From Siphonodentalium dalli (Eukaryota; Mollusca; Scaphopoda; Gadilida; Siphonodentaliidae), in NCBI GenBank assembly GCA_032622095.1, contig CP136064.1:2294001-2358000 (forward strand): a stretch of 64,000 bases of DNA, written 5' to 3'. Under the pieces are notes generated by a model that saw only the letters and a list, made by a program, of their open reading frames with translations, was not told where the DNA came from and searched no databases. The position numbers were made by a program, and so were the translations under genes. Of this stretch, positions 37,306-49,965 are shown piece by piece (the stretch's first letter is position 1; each line of letters starts with the position of its first letter).

Positions 37306-37676
37306 GTGAGAGAATGTCATTTGGAAACTTATATTTGGAAACCTCTACTAGTACTTGCTACCTACTCTCCAGTGCCTAATAGCAGTACAGGTCAGAATAA
37401 TAGTACAGGTGGGAATTCTCAATATTACAGGGTGTACCATGCAGTACAAATATATAAAAGTACCATATATCTGCTATACTAGTATATATAGAGATTAATA
37501 TTATTCACCATAAGGTTTCTGACTTGTTCGTGCCCTATTAGTCTGGTCGATAAAAGGTTTGGCCTATGACCTAGAAACAAATTGTCCCAAGTTGGTTTGT
37601 ATACCATTTTGAAGAGGAATATATTCTCTATATTAACATATCCAAAATCTGCTAAAGTCTACTTTGAGCATTTTTT

Positions 37677-37721
37677 AAGGACGACCAGCTGTGCGCAGCC
37701 ACACATTCGCTGGTCGTCCTT
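37677..37721. repeat. 13-bp-arm hairpin
   Basis: AAGGACGACCAGC and its exact complement flank a 19-base loop, immediately outside the giant inverted-repeat structure that starts at 37726. Confidence 0.75.
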
Positions 37722-37725
37722 ATTA

Positions 37726-38815
37726 GAGGAGCGGTCTTGGCCCCAACGTGGCTTATTTTTCGAGTTTAATTTTTGTTTTTACACACCGAAAAATTATAGA
37801 TCATATGAAAGTAGAAGTAGAAAGTGGTGCCGTTGTCATGGAAACGGCATGTAAACAATGCAGACACATTTTGAGATAAAACTCTTCAGCAGACGGTTAA
37901 AAAAAGAATTGAAGCACATTCCAGAACAGAAACATATGTTGAAGATAATTTCTTGATGTTATTTTTCCACGATAACCATTTCCCAACTACTCCAGTAGTT
38001 AATAGGATGCCCATATAGGTTATGAAGGTTTTATTGCCATTTCGGGGTAAAAACTGTTGATTTTTGCAAAAAATGCGATAATTTTGGAATTGGAACATTT
38101 ATTAGATACTACATTGGTTACAGTAATAATTTATGTATATTGTGATAGTTTCATACGGGTACTTCAAACTAATTTGGATAAAACTGTCGAAAAGGCACAA
38201 TACCCTGAGAAATAACTGTTACCATGGAAACGATATTAAAAAATACAAAAAAAAGTCCAATAACCCTTGCAACACAATATAACTTTTTGAAATTTGTTTT
38301 CTATGACATGCACTATTAATCCAGACTTCTTCATAGGGTCACTGTTGAGGTTTATTAAGCTGTTGTCATGGAAACGGACCAAATTTCGTCAAATAATCAG
38401 AAATAATGAAATTTTGTCCATAAACCGGACATTTAAAGCGTGTAATGAAGCAAAATAGATGTCTCAAACCCTTTTTCAACCATAACTATGTTCCAACCAG
38501 TATTAAACAGGATGCACATATAGGTTTATAAGGGTTTTTTTTTGCCATTTTGTGATGAAAATGGTGATTTTTACCAAAAATGCGATCATTTTGTAATTGG
38601 AACATTTATTAGGTACATGTACTACATTGGTAACAGTAATAATTTATGCGTACTGAAACAGCTGCAACCGTCTACTTAAAATGCATTTGATTAAACTGCC
38701 GAAAATGCCCAATACCGTGAGAAATACCTGTTACCATGGAAACAATATTGAAAAATATACTAATAAATGGCATTATTGGATAGAAAAGTCCTATAATCCT
38801 TGCGACACAATATAA
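37726..38815 (+). repeat. Left arm with X-box-like palindromes
   Basis: Two diverged units of about 500 bp (37960-38470, 38480-38815). They carry four copies of a GTTNYCATGGAAAC palindrome at 37832, 38218, 38362 and 38730. GTTRCCATGGYAAC is the known RFX X-box consensus; function here is inference. The right arm mirrors these sites. Confidence 0.7.
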
Positions 38816-38905
38816 ACATCAGCATCATCATCATCACCGCCATCATTACCACACTAACAGCAGCATTATTGTCATCATCACCGCCATCAGAACATCATCA
38901 TAGCA
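38816..38905 (+). repeat. CAT/ATC trinucleotide microsatellite
   Basis: Imperfect runs of CATCATCAT, CACCGCCATCA and CATCATCATAG. Confidence 0.8.
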
Positions 38906-38929
38906 ATGGAAAGCCACAGCTGCATTATG

Positions 38930-39309
38930 TTAAAGGCACACAATCCGATTGAAGTGTCCCCATATCATCAAATTCCAACAACAACTTTCTTGAAATGCCG
39001 CTTCAGTTATCAGAATCGACTAATTGACAAAACATAATGCCAACTACAGTATAACATTGCCCCAAAAGCAGCAAAAAGTGTTATATATCAACATTTTGTT
39101 CTGAAGCAATTTGGTGTCAGTCGGCATTCGTCGAATATTTGCCAGGCCTTAAATATACCAGGTGGTGAAAAATAACAGATTTCAAAAATCGATATCTGTT
39201 AACTCTGAGCTTTGATGGGTGGGTTCCTCGACTCGAATCAAATATTTTTCACCCCTGAAGCCAAAGAAATAGTAATTTAGGAACGTTAATTCGGATTGTG
39301 CATCTTTAA
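38930..39309 (+). mobile_element. TTAA-flanked MITE
   Basis: Element 38934-39305 (372 bp) with AGGCACACAATCCGA at the left and TCGGATTGTGCATCT at the right, flanked by TTAA on both sides. Homologous to 57084-57518 and 21181-21576. TTAA targets fit piggyBac or Kolobok. Confidence 0.85.
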
Positions 39310-39315
39310 GCTCAT

Positions 39316-39500
39316 GCAATATATCTTATTAATATATCAATATATAGCTCATTTGCCATTGTATGCAGCTACTTTGTCAATATATGTGGTTAGTTGGTCA
39401 ATATATGCAGCTAATTTGTGTCAATACATGTATATGCAGTTAGTTAGTCAATAAATGCTGTTAGTTCTTCATTATATGCAGCGCATTGTTCCTTTCAATA
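39316..39500 (-). repeat. 21-23 bp minisatellite, inverted segment
   Basis: Reverse complement of the TTGACTAACTAACCACATAT / TTGACAAATTAGCTGCATAT units found at 45485-47004 and 52005-52720. Confidence 0.75.
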
Positions 39501-39507
39501 TTATAAG

Positions 39508-39643
39508 TTACACGGCTTGTTGATGGGGGATACGGTGTGGTATGCCCCGGTAGATGCTCGTATCCCCCGAGGCGATAGCCGAGGGGGATACGAGAGTCGA
39601 CTGGGGCATACCACACCGTATCCCCCATCAACAAGCCGTGTAA
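39508..39643. repeat. Long nested hairpin
   Basis: Perfect 41-bp arms 39508-39548 and 39603-39643 (TTACACGGCTTGTTGATGGG at the outer left). The 54-base interior contains a second stem (CTCGTATCCCC with GGGGATACGAG). The words TTACACGG and GGGGCATAC are shared with the 88-bp satellite monomer that follows. Confidence 0.9.
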
Positions 39644-39983
39644 TGTATTTATCCCCGGTCAAAATTAACAAGATATTCCCACAGACATAAAGCGCGGAAA
39701 CGAGCCACGAACAGTAACTCTATTTGATTACGATGAATATATTTAAATAGCTGTTTCCACAATTTGTCCATAAAAACTTGCTGGCCTCGCTTACTTTTGG
39801 AATCTATATGTTAGAAGATATAAAAGAGAGCAATACACTTCAAAAATAGTAATGGTAAATGAGTCAGACAACCTAAATAAATGAAGCAAGAGTAGCAAGA
39901 TAACATCACACCAGGAATCATCGTGGCTTTGAAAGATGTACATTAGACCTTCAAACTTTTGCTGGGTCATAAAAATTCTACTA

Positions 39984-41905
39984 GGGGCATACGAGATTGT
40001 TATGACCTTGTAAAATCTGTCTTCTCTATATAGCGACGACAATTTTTGCGGGGTAATATCACTTTTACACGGGGCATACGAGATTGTTATGACCCGTGTA
40101 AAATCTGTCTTCTCTATATAGCGACGACAATTTTTGCGGGGTAATATCACTTTTACACGGGGCATACGAGATTGTTATGACCCGTGTAAAATCTGTCTTC
40201 TCTATATAGCGACGACAATTTTTGCGGGGTAATATCAGTTTTACACGGGGCATACGAGATTGTTATGACCCGTGTAAAATCTGTCTTCTCTATACAGTGA
40301 CGACAATTTTTGCGGGGTAATATCAGTTTTACACGGGGCATACGAGATTGTTATGACCCGTGTAAAATCTGTCTTCTCTATATAGCGACGACAATTTTTG
40401 CGGGGTAATATCATTTTTACACGGGGCATACGTGATTCTTATGACCCGTGTAAAATCTGTCTTCTCTATATAGCGACGACAATTTTTGCGGGGTAATATC
40501 AGTTTTACACGGGGCATACGAGATTGTTATGACCCGTGTAAAATCTGTCTTCTCTATATAGCGACGACAATTTTTGCGGGGTAATATCAGTTTTACACGG
40601 GGCATACGAGATTGTTATGACCCGTGTAAAATCTGTCTTCTCTATATAGCGACGACAATTTTTGCGGGGTAATATCAGTTTTACACGGGGCATACGAGAT
40701 TGTTATGACCCGTGTAAAATCTGTCTTCTCTATATAGCGACGACAATTTTTGCGGGGTAATATCAGTTTTACACGGGGCATACGAGATTGTTATGACCCG
40801 TGTCAAATCTGTCTTCTCTATATAGCGACGACAATTTTTGTGGGGTAATATCAGTTTTACACGGGGCATACGAGATTGTTATGACCCGTGTAAAATCTGT
40901 CTTCTCTATATAGCGACGACAATTTTTGCGGGGTAATATCAGTTTTACACGGGGCATACGAGATTGTTATGACCCGTGTCAAATCTGTCTTCTCTATATA
41001 GCGACGACAATTTTTGCGGGGTAATATCACTTTTACACGGGGCATACGAGATTGTTATGACCCGTGTAAAATCTGTCTTCTCTATATAGCGACGATAATT
41101 TTTGCAGGGTAATATCAGTTTTACACGGGGCATACGAGATTGTTATGTCCCGTGTAAAATCTGTCTTCTCTATATAGCGACGACAATTTTTGCGGGGTAA
41201 TATCAGTTTTACACGGGGCATACGAGATTGTTATGTCCCGTGTAAAATCTGTCTTCTCTATATAGCGACGACAATTTTTGCCGGGTAATATCAGTTTTAC
41301 AAGGGGCATACGAGATTGTTATGACCCGTGTAAAATCTGTCTTCTCTATATAGCGACGACAATTTTTGCGGGGTAATATCAGTTTTATACGGGGCATACG
41401 AGATTGTTATGACCCGTGTAAAATCTGTCTTCTCTATATAGCGACGATAATTTTTGCAGGGTAATATCATTTTTACACGGGGCATACGAGATTGTTATGA
41501 CCCGTGTAAAATCTGTCTTCTCTATATAGCGACGACAATTTTTGCGGGGTAATATAAGTTTTACACGGGGCATACAAGATTGTTATGACCTTGTAAAATC
41601 TGTCTTCTCTATATAGCGACGACAATTTTTGCGGGGTAATATCACTTTTACACGGGGCATACGAGATTGTTATGACCCGGGTAAAATCTGTCTTCTCTAT
41701 ATAGCGACGACAATTTTTGCGGGGTAATATCACTTTTACACGGGGCATACGAGATTGTTATGACCCGTGTAAAATCTGTCTTCTCTATATAGCGACGACA
41801 ATTTTTGCGGGGTAATATCAGTTTTACACGGGGCATACGAGATTGTTATGACCCGTGTAAAATCTGTCTTCTCTATATAGCGACGACAATTTTTGCGGGG
41901 TAATA
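39984..41905. repeat. 88-bp satellite array, 22 units
   Basis: About 22 head-to-tail units of 88 bp (a few 87), nearly identical. Each contains TTTTACACGGG and CCCGTGTAAAA as inverted arms around ATACGAGATTGTTATG, plus CTCTATATAGCGACGAC. Because 88 is not a multiple of three, every unit opens a 62-codon minus-strand frame that stops two units later; these are not genes. Flanked by GATACGGTGTGGTATGCCCC (39527) and GATACGGCGTGGTATGGCCC (41956), and by ATTTATCCCC / GGGGATAAAT. Confidence 0.95.
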
Positions 41906-42085
41906 CGAAATAAGTGTTTCCTGTTTAGTTAACATATATCGAACAAGAACACCGGGATACGGCGTGGTATGGCCCTAGAAGAACAATGGTGCCTAAGAAG
42001 GCTTACAATTCTACAGAGGGGATAAATGTTGTTAGTTCATCATTATTCACGGCTCGTGATGTTCCATTAAACATGTATAATATAA

Positions 42086-42545
42086 TTGTCCCCTAAAAAA
42101 AATTTCGGGGGACTATTAAAATAGCCGGTGTCTGTCCGTCGTACCGCCCGTCTAGCCGTCCGTCTGTGTGTGCGTCCGGAAATGGTTTCCGGATGATAAC
42201 TTTAGTTTCGTTTATTAGATCATAAGCTAATTTTATAGTTGAGTTTATCAGACCAAAATACAGGTCAAGTTCGAATATGGCCCATTTGTGCGAGAGTTAT
42301 GGAGCTTTTTTTTACTTAGAATCTTGTAATTTTCCGGTTTCCGGATGATAACTTCAGTTTGTGTGATCATATCTGAATCAAATTTAGTATGATAGTTTAT
42401 CAGCCGAAAATACAGGTCAGATTCGAATATGGGTTTTCTCTGCCAATTTTTTTGAGAGTTATGGCCCTTTTACGACTTAGAATCCTGTCAATTTCTGGTT
42501 TCCGGATGATAACTTTAGTTTGTGTGATCATATCTGAATCAAATT
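42086..42545 (+). mobile_element. Core-repeat element (GTCCCC head)
   Basis: Head GTCCCC...GGGGGAC (42090-42115), then GTCCGTCGTACCGCCCG, then about three units of about 155 bp with GGATGATAACTTTAGTTT, TACAGGTCAAGTTCGAATAT and GAGAGTTATGG. It may extend to about 42735, since TGTCCTCCGAAAAAATT and GGGGGTCTATATA recur there, after an insertion of minisatellite-like sequence. Confidence 0.65.
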
Positions 42546-42599
42546 GATGCCCCAAATGAAGCCACTTTTTCGGAGGACACTGGTCGGACGGCCTTTTAT

Positions 42600-43099
42600 T
42601 ATATATTGTCAAGAGCAATGAGCTGCATATATTCTCTTGTGAGTGTATCATTATAAAGAACAGGACATCGCGAGTTGCATATATATATCTTCCTCATATT
42701 TCTGACTGTCCTCCGAAAAAATTGTTGGGGGTCTATATAATGATGAATTAACTGCATATATTGACAAATTGTTTACACATATTGGCAAGAGCAATGCACT
42801 GCTGATATTGGCGAAGTAACAGCATATATTGACGAAGTAACCTCATGTATTGAGCAAGTCTTCTCGGTCCACAACAGTTGGGATATCGGTTGAGTTGATG
42901 CTGTTTGGGACAGAGTCCCGTCCCGTTACTAGACTATAACAGACTTTCATTTAAGAGACGTACTACATTTACATGTGGAGCCCCTGAATGTGATTAATCA
43001 TCTAACATGTCCGCGATTAATCTGTCTTCAAAATGCTATATAATTTACCGTGATACAAAAAGATAAAGTGATGATACAATCGTTTAATATACTGTTATT
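42600..43099 (+). other. Minisatellite fragments and unassigned DNA
   Basis: 42740-42860 holds plus-strand fragments of the TTGAC..GCATATA minisatellite. 42861-43099 is unassigned. Confidence 0.5.
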
Positions 43100-45406
43100 A
43101 GCTCAACTTTACTTTGTAAAGTTTGAGCTATTGCCATGGCTTGGTATCCGTCGTCCGTGTGTGTGTGCGTGTGTGCGTGATGCGTCAACAATTTCCTTTA
43201 GCACGGGCTACAGTTCGTACCTTTGGTCCGATTATTATGAAATTTGTCATGGATGTTGACATTGACATGTAGATGGGAACGAGTCATTTTGGGGTCATTC
43301 GGAAAAAAAACATGGCTGCCAGTGGCCATCTTGGATTTCAAAATTCAATCCATTAGCACGGGCTACAGGCCGTACCGTTTGTCTTATTGTCATGAAATTT
43401 GTCATGGATGTTAATATTGACATGTAGATGGGAACGAGTAATTTTGGGATCATTTGGCCAAAAAACATGGCCGTCGGCAGCCATCTTAGATTTTACTCTT
43501 TGCATGACTAAATCCTTTAGCACGGGCTTCAGGTTGTACCTTTGGTCAGATCATCATAAAATTTGTCATGGATGTTAACAATGACATGTAGATGGGAACG
43601 AGTCATTTTGGGGTCATTCGGCCAAAAAACATGGCCGCCAGCAGCCATCTTGGATTTTACTCTTTGTATGACTAAATCCTTTAGCACGGGCTACAGTTCG
43701 TACCTTTAGTCTGATCATCATGAAATTTGTCATGGATGTTAACAATGGCATGTAGATGGGAACGAGTCATTTTGGGGTCATTCCGACAAAAAACATGGCC
43801 GCCAGCAGCCATCTTTGGTTTCAAAATTTAATTCATTAGCACGGGCCACAGGTCGTACTGTTCGTCTGATCATCATGAAATTTGTCATGGATGTTAATAT
43901 TGACATGCAGATGGGAACGAGTGATTTTGGGGTCATTCGGCCAAAAAACATGGCCGGCAGCAGCCATCTTGGATTTTACTCTTTGTATGACTAAATTCTT
44001 TAGCACGGGCTACAGGTCATACCTTTAGTCTGATCATCATAAAATTTGTCAGAATGTTAACAATGACATGTAAATGGGAAACGAGTTATTTTGGGGTCAT
44101 TCGGCCGAAAAACATGGCCACCAGCAGCCATCTTGAATTTTACTCTTTGTATCACTAAATTCTTTAGCACGGGCTACAGGTCGTACCTTTAGTCTGATCA
44201 TCATAAAAATTTTCATGAATGTTAACAATGATATGTAGATGGGAACGAGTCATTTTAGGGTCATTTGGCCGAAAAACATGGCCGCCAGCAGCCATCTTGG
44301 ATTTTACTCTTTGTATGACTAAATCCTTTAGCACGGGCTACAGTTCGTACCTTTAGTCTGATAATTATAAAATTTGTCATGGATGTTAAAAATGGCATGT
44401 AGATGGGAACGAGTTATTTTGGGGTCATTCCGACAAAAAACATGGCCGCCAGCAGCCATCTTTGATTTCAAAATTCAATCCATTAGCACAGGCTGCAGGT
44501 CATACTGTTAGTCTGATCATCATGAAATTTGTCATGGATGTTAATATTGACATGTAGATGAGAACGAGTGATTTTGGGGTCGTTCGGCCAAAAAACATAG
44601 CCACCAGCAGCCATCTTGGATTTTACTCTTTGCATGACTAAATCCTTTCCCGCTGGCTACAGGTCGTAGCTTTGATCAGAACTTCATGAAATTTGTCATG
44701 GATGTTAACAATGACATGTAGATGGGAACGAGTCATTTTGTGGTTGTTCAGCCAAAAAACATGGCCACCAGCAGCCATCTTGGATTTTACTCTTTGCATG
44801 ACTAAATCCTTTGGTGGGGCTGCAGGTCATACCTTTAGTAGGATCTTCATGAAATTTGTCATGGCTGTTGACATTGACATGTAGATGGGAACGAGTCATT
44901 TTGGGGTCATTCGACCAAAAAACATGGCCACTGGTGGCCCATCTTGCATTTCAAAATTAAATCCATTGGCGCGGGCGGGCTACATGTAGTACTATTCGTC
45001 TGATAATCATGAAATTTGTCATGGATGTTAATATTGACATGTAGATCGGAACGAGTCATTTTGGTGTCGTTCGGCCAAAAATCATGGCCGCCAGCAATCA
45101 TCTTGGATTTTACTCTTTGCATGACTAAATCCTTTGGTGCAGGCTACAGGTTGTAGCTTTGGTCGGATCTTCATAAAATTTGTCATGGATGTTAATAATG
45201 ACATGTAGATGGGAACGAGTTCTTATGGGGTCATTCGGCCAAAAATCATGGCCACCAGCAGCCATCTTGGATTTGACTCTTTGCATAACTAAATCCTTTG
45301 GCACAGGTAAGACATTTCAATCAGCATCTTTACTATTTCTCCATTTACTGTAAACCATTAAATTATTCCCCTACCTAAGTTGAGCTACAGTGTCATTGAC
45401 ACTTTC
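43100..45406 (+). mobile_element. Satellite-bearing composite element, copy 2
   Basis: Same plan as 6415-10635: palindromic head at 43100-43129, CCGTCGTCCGTGTGTG tract, 13 units of about 161 bp, and the terminal AAGTTGAGCTACAG plus AGTGTCATTGACACT ending at 45406. Complete and uninterrupted, so it is the better reference copy. Confidence 0.8.
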
Positions 45407-45484
45407 ATATATTATATATTTTATGATAGCGCGACAAATCAAAATTCTCCGGAAAACAAGGCTTTGTTCAGCGGACCTCTGGTA

Positions 45485-47004
45485 TGTTTGATATTATTGA
45501 TTAACTAACCGCATATACATGTATTGATAAATTAGCTGCATATAGTGGCAAAGTAGCTGCATATATTGATAAATGACCACATATATTGACAAAGAAGCTG
45601 CATATATTGACTAACTAACCAAATTTAATGGACGATGTAGCTGCATAAATTTACTAATTAACCACATATATTTATAACATGCATAGCTGCATATATTGAC
45701 AAATTAGATGAATATATTGACAAATTAGCTGCATATAATCGCAAATGAGCTACATATATTGACTAACTAACCACATATGTTGACAAATGAGCTACATATA
45801 TTGACTAACTAACCACATATGTTGACAAATGAGCTACATATATTGACTAACTAACCACAACTATTGACAAATTAGCTGCATATATTGACTAACTAACCAC
45901 AAACATTGATAAAGTAGCTGCATATATTGTCAACGCAATTTCGTATTTTGACAAAGTAGATGTATATATTGACCATCAAACCACATATATTGACTAAGTA
46001 GCTGCACATAATGACTAACTAACCACATATATTGACTAAGTAGATGTATATATTGACCAACTAACCGCATATATTGACTAAGTAGATGTATATATTGACC
46101 AACTAACCGCATATATTGACTAAGTAACTGCATTTAATGACTAACTAACAGGGGGCCTCAGTGGCTCAATCGGTTAGGGGTACAACTCCAAGCCGTTTCA
46201 CCTTCCAGCGCTGGTGATAAGGGTTCAAATCCACATGTTTCCATCGTGGACTTTGTAACTCAAAATCATTATCTGGGAAAGTTGCCAGTTACTTGCCGAT
46301 GGCCGGTGGTTTGCCGCACATGGTCGACGAGTTTATCAGCCATTGAAATCACTGTTAGATTAGCCGTAAGTGTGCGGATTTCCTCCACCATTAAAACTGG
46401 CAATGTCGTGATATGGCCTTAGTGGCTAAAGCGACATAAAACCCCAATCAATCAATCAATCATTTAATGACTAACTAACCACATATATTTATAACGTATC
46501 TGCATATAATTAAATAGCTGCATATATTGACAAATTAGATGAATATATTGACAAATTTAGCTGCATATAATGGCAAATGAGCTACATATATTGACTAACT
46601 AACCACATATATTGACAAATTATCTGCATATATTGACTAACCACAAATTGACAAATTAGCTGCATATATTGACTAACTAACCACATATATTAACTAAGTA
46701 GCTGCATATAATGACTAACTAACCGCATATATTGACTAAGTAGCTGCATATAATGACTAACTAACCGCATATATTGACTAAGTAGCAGCATATAATGACT
46801 AACTAACCACATATATTAACTAAGTAGCTGCATATAATGACTAACTAACCACATATATTAACTAAGTAGCTGCATATAATGACTAACTAACCACATATAT
46901 TGACTAAGTAGCAGCATATAATGACTAACTAACCACATATATTGATATAAAGTAGCTGCACATAATGACTAACTTACCATATATATTGATAACGTAGTTG
47001 CATA
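45485..47004 (+). repeat. 21-23 bp minisatellite array
   Basis: Alternating units of the types TTGACTAACTAACCACATAT and TTGACAAATTAGCTGCATAT, giving dimers of about 44 bp. Interrupted by the SINE at 46150-46460. Confidence 0.9.
46131..46479 (+). mobile_element. tRNA-derived SINE, copy 2, with 19-bp target duplication
   Basis: The SINE body 46150-46460 is nearly identical to the copy at 12066-12378, with A-box TGGCTCAATCGG, B-box GGTTCAAATCC and CAAT tail. It is flanked by CATTTAATGACTAACTAAC at 46131-46149 and 46461-46479. The CATTTAATGA variant is distinctive within the array, supporting a real target duplication. Confidence 0.92.
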
Positions 47005-49429
47005 TATTGCATATCTCCGTCAAAGGTATCTTGCCCACTGAACTATATGGTATATTATCCCAAGTAGGAGGGGTTAACTCTCCGAGTTGAAAAAAAAACG
47101 TACGAAAATTCTATGGTACATATCTTCTGTCATGTTCATGACCCGTGTAATCACGTGGTTTCTGACCCGTATTGAGAGAACAGCCATATTTTTTCTCCTC
47201 CTAGTCGAGGACGGGTGCTAAAAGAAAATCTCTCACAAAGAATACGAAGCTAAGTTGCAGTTTGTATAGCAAAAACAGTTTTGTTTTTGTTTTACACAAA
47301 CAACATTATTTCTTTGCTTATAGTTGAAAATTATGTAACGATTCACATAAAGATTACGACGGTTTGTTCCGAATATAATAATTTCGGAATCGGATGACTT
47401 GTTTCGTTTTACCGACTTTGTCTTCCATAATTTTAATCGGTCAATGATTTAATATCCGTTTCTGTGCAGAATGCAACGTTTCCAGCCTATTAAAGGCAGA
47501 ACATTCGCGGCACCATTGGATATGACTAAAGACGCTGGTCGTTTTCTTTATACAAAATCTATGGCATACAGGTGACGTGTTATTTAAGTTACCACGTGCG
47601 TTGACGGTGGTTAAAGGTATCACGAAATTAGGTGACTTCTTTTCGAGTTCATTTTTTCGTTTGACGGCTTTCTTTATACGTTAACAATCATCGTCTGGTG
47701 TACAACTGACGGATACAGCAGTGTTTAAATAGGCTGATAGGATTGTAAAATCCCGAATGTCACTTTGAACATTTTTCACCCTGGATGATTAACAATGTGG
47801 CCGTTACTGCCTTGGTTGCCACATGGTAACATAACACAACAGGTGTATTTGTGATGGTTCGCACTCACATTCATTACTTTCACAGGACTGCTAATCAAGG
47901 TAAGACCAGGTTCATGAATCGCCTTCCCCGTAGCTCCCCTTGCAGTCGCTTCCCTCGTTTCGAGGTCCCAAGAGTTGAGAACGAAAGTCGATATATAGGG
48001 TTCCTCTAATTGGCGTAATTAGCACTCGGAGCGATAGTCACACCACATAGGACGCGGGTTGGTGCTACCTATAAAACCCGTAGCTCCCACGAGTTGCTTC
48101 CCCTAGAACCCGGACAAACTCGCGGGGAAGGATCCAGGGATTTTTTGTTTGGGAACACCTGTTCTGTATTTGAGTATGTGCCCATATAAATTTGGATGTT
48201 AAAATATTCAGTACTGGATACTTGATTGTGCAAATAAAGGCTCCATATTATAGACTATATATCATCTGCGGGCTGCTGATTTGCATTACGAGGACATTTT
48301 GTTGAATTGTAGAAAAACTCCTTGACAATATGGAAGATCCAACTGGAATAAATACTATCTACATGGAATTTGGGGACATTTGGGTCTCTATAGTTTGGGC
48401 ACCCAAACTTTTAACAGGTATCAAAACATCCCTGTATCCTTCTCTGACTTGCCGATATATCGTGTTCCTCTAATGGCGTAATTAGGACTTGGGGCGATAG
48501 TCACACCAAACAGGCGCGGGTTGGGAATCCCCATTGAACCCATGAGACACCCTGGTGCGCACCTGGACTATCGAATGGGACGTCAATCTGCTTCTGCGGG
48601 TCGTCCGTTGGCTGTTGGCGTGCCCCGGACGACGGTGACCACTGAGCTCTACTAACACACTCGACACACGCCGTCCATCGCTACAAGTCGTCATCTCGGG
48701 GTCAGCGCGGCTGGGGGATACACCCTCGGTGATCCTTGACCATGCTCTCCGGTGCCTTATGATCATGGTGTGTGGGGATTTGGGCTAAAATTACTGGTCG
48801 AATGGCCATTTTACTATTGTCTCACTTCAAATTAAGAGAATTTTTTTTTTTCTCAAATTGTTACATTTACGCGATTATTTGGCGCCTGAAAGTTTATCCT
48901 CCTTGCCATCTGTCCCAGCTGGGCTTGGAATGGGTTCACAGTTCACAGACTTGTTTCCTCCTTATTATAAGTCCCCACTTCTGGGGGCTTGGCTGACAGG
49001 TTACTGGCCGCATTCTGGCCAACAGCTGCCAGTAACTTCAGGTTTGATTTTAAATGAAAACAAAAGATCTTATTCCCTGACGCCATTATAGCAGGAAGCT
49101 TGCTTGGGAATTGGTACCTACTAACCTCCCATCGCCAGTTCGGTCGGTTGGATATCGGGATTGGTCCTGCTGCTGCTCCACCCCGAGATGTACAGGCTCT
49201 GGACATTCCTCCGGGGTCCCCAATGACCAGACCTCACATGCATTTAGAAATGCAGCTTGTCGTGGTGTATTGTGCTGTTAACACTCCATCGACAGATGGA
49301 GATCAGGATCAGATAGAGCAGTCGCTCCAGCACGAGGTGAAAGGGCTTTCGACATTCCTTTCGGGTCACCTTTACATGCGCTTACGAGGGAGCTCAGTTA
49401 GTTGTTCAGGGTTCTTTGATGCAGCCAAG

Positions 49430-49520
49430 CGCAGGAAGAAAATTAATGTCGAATTTTGTTTAGCAAATAACCTCAGATTGACATGATTTGATAGCATTGT
49501 TCTACAATCATTTACAATTT
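49430..49520 (+). repeat. Fragment of the AGGGAGCAAATTAC MITE in element C
   Basis: CAGGAAGAAAATTAATG followed by TTTAGCAAATAACCTCAG and TTGACATGATTTGATAGC matches the first part of the MITE at 32459-32616. The 3' end is absent. Confidence 0.55.
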
Positions 49521-49884
49521 CACAGAACATCAGAGTGCTTTCCCTTGTTTCGAGGGTCCCAAGGAAGCGATAGAAACCTTTACGACCAGTACACTGTCAC
49601 TTGTCGATGTATAGTGTTCCTTCATTGGCGTAATTAGCACTCGGGATGATAGTCCCACCAAAACAGGTCGCGGGTTGGGGCTACCCATCAAACCCATTGG
49701 CCGCATTTGGTGGGCTTTCTGGACTATTGACAGGGACTCCAAGTCGGTTACTACGGGCCGGCTGTTGGCTTACCCTGGGACAGTCAAATGAGAAAATAGG
49801 ATACAAGTTGCAGGGCTTTTGTTAGCATTTGGGTAGCAACTTGCCCTGTGTTGCCGGCCAGTTTGTACCCTGCTTAACGTCGTC

Positions 49885-49965
49885 AGAGATGGGTGGTTAT
49901 ACCATCGGCCTGCACACTTGGTGACCTGGGTTCGACCATCCTCAGAGGTATTCCACCATTTTACT
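49885..49965 (+). repeat. Possible tRNA-like SINE head
   Basis: GGGTGGTTATACCATCGG, CTTGGTGACCTGGGTTCGAC resembles the A-box to B-box portion of a tRNA-derived SINE. No tail or target duplication seen. Confidence 0.3.

Noticed and set aside
39791-41836. About 20 minus-strand reading frames of 62 codons (and 91-124 codon variants) that look like a repeat-protein family.
   Set aside because: They arise from an 88-bp satellite; 88 is not a multiple of three, so frames restart each unit and stop about two units later. No splice or start logic links them.
39984-41905. Regular 88-bp repeats as a CRISPR array.
   Set aside because: The whole unit repeats with no unique spacers, there are no cas genes, and the context is eukaryotic.
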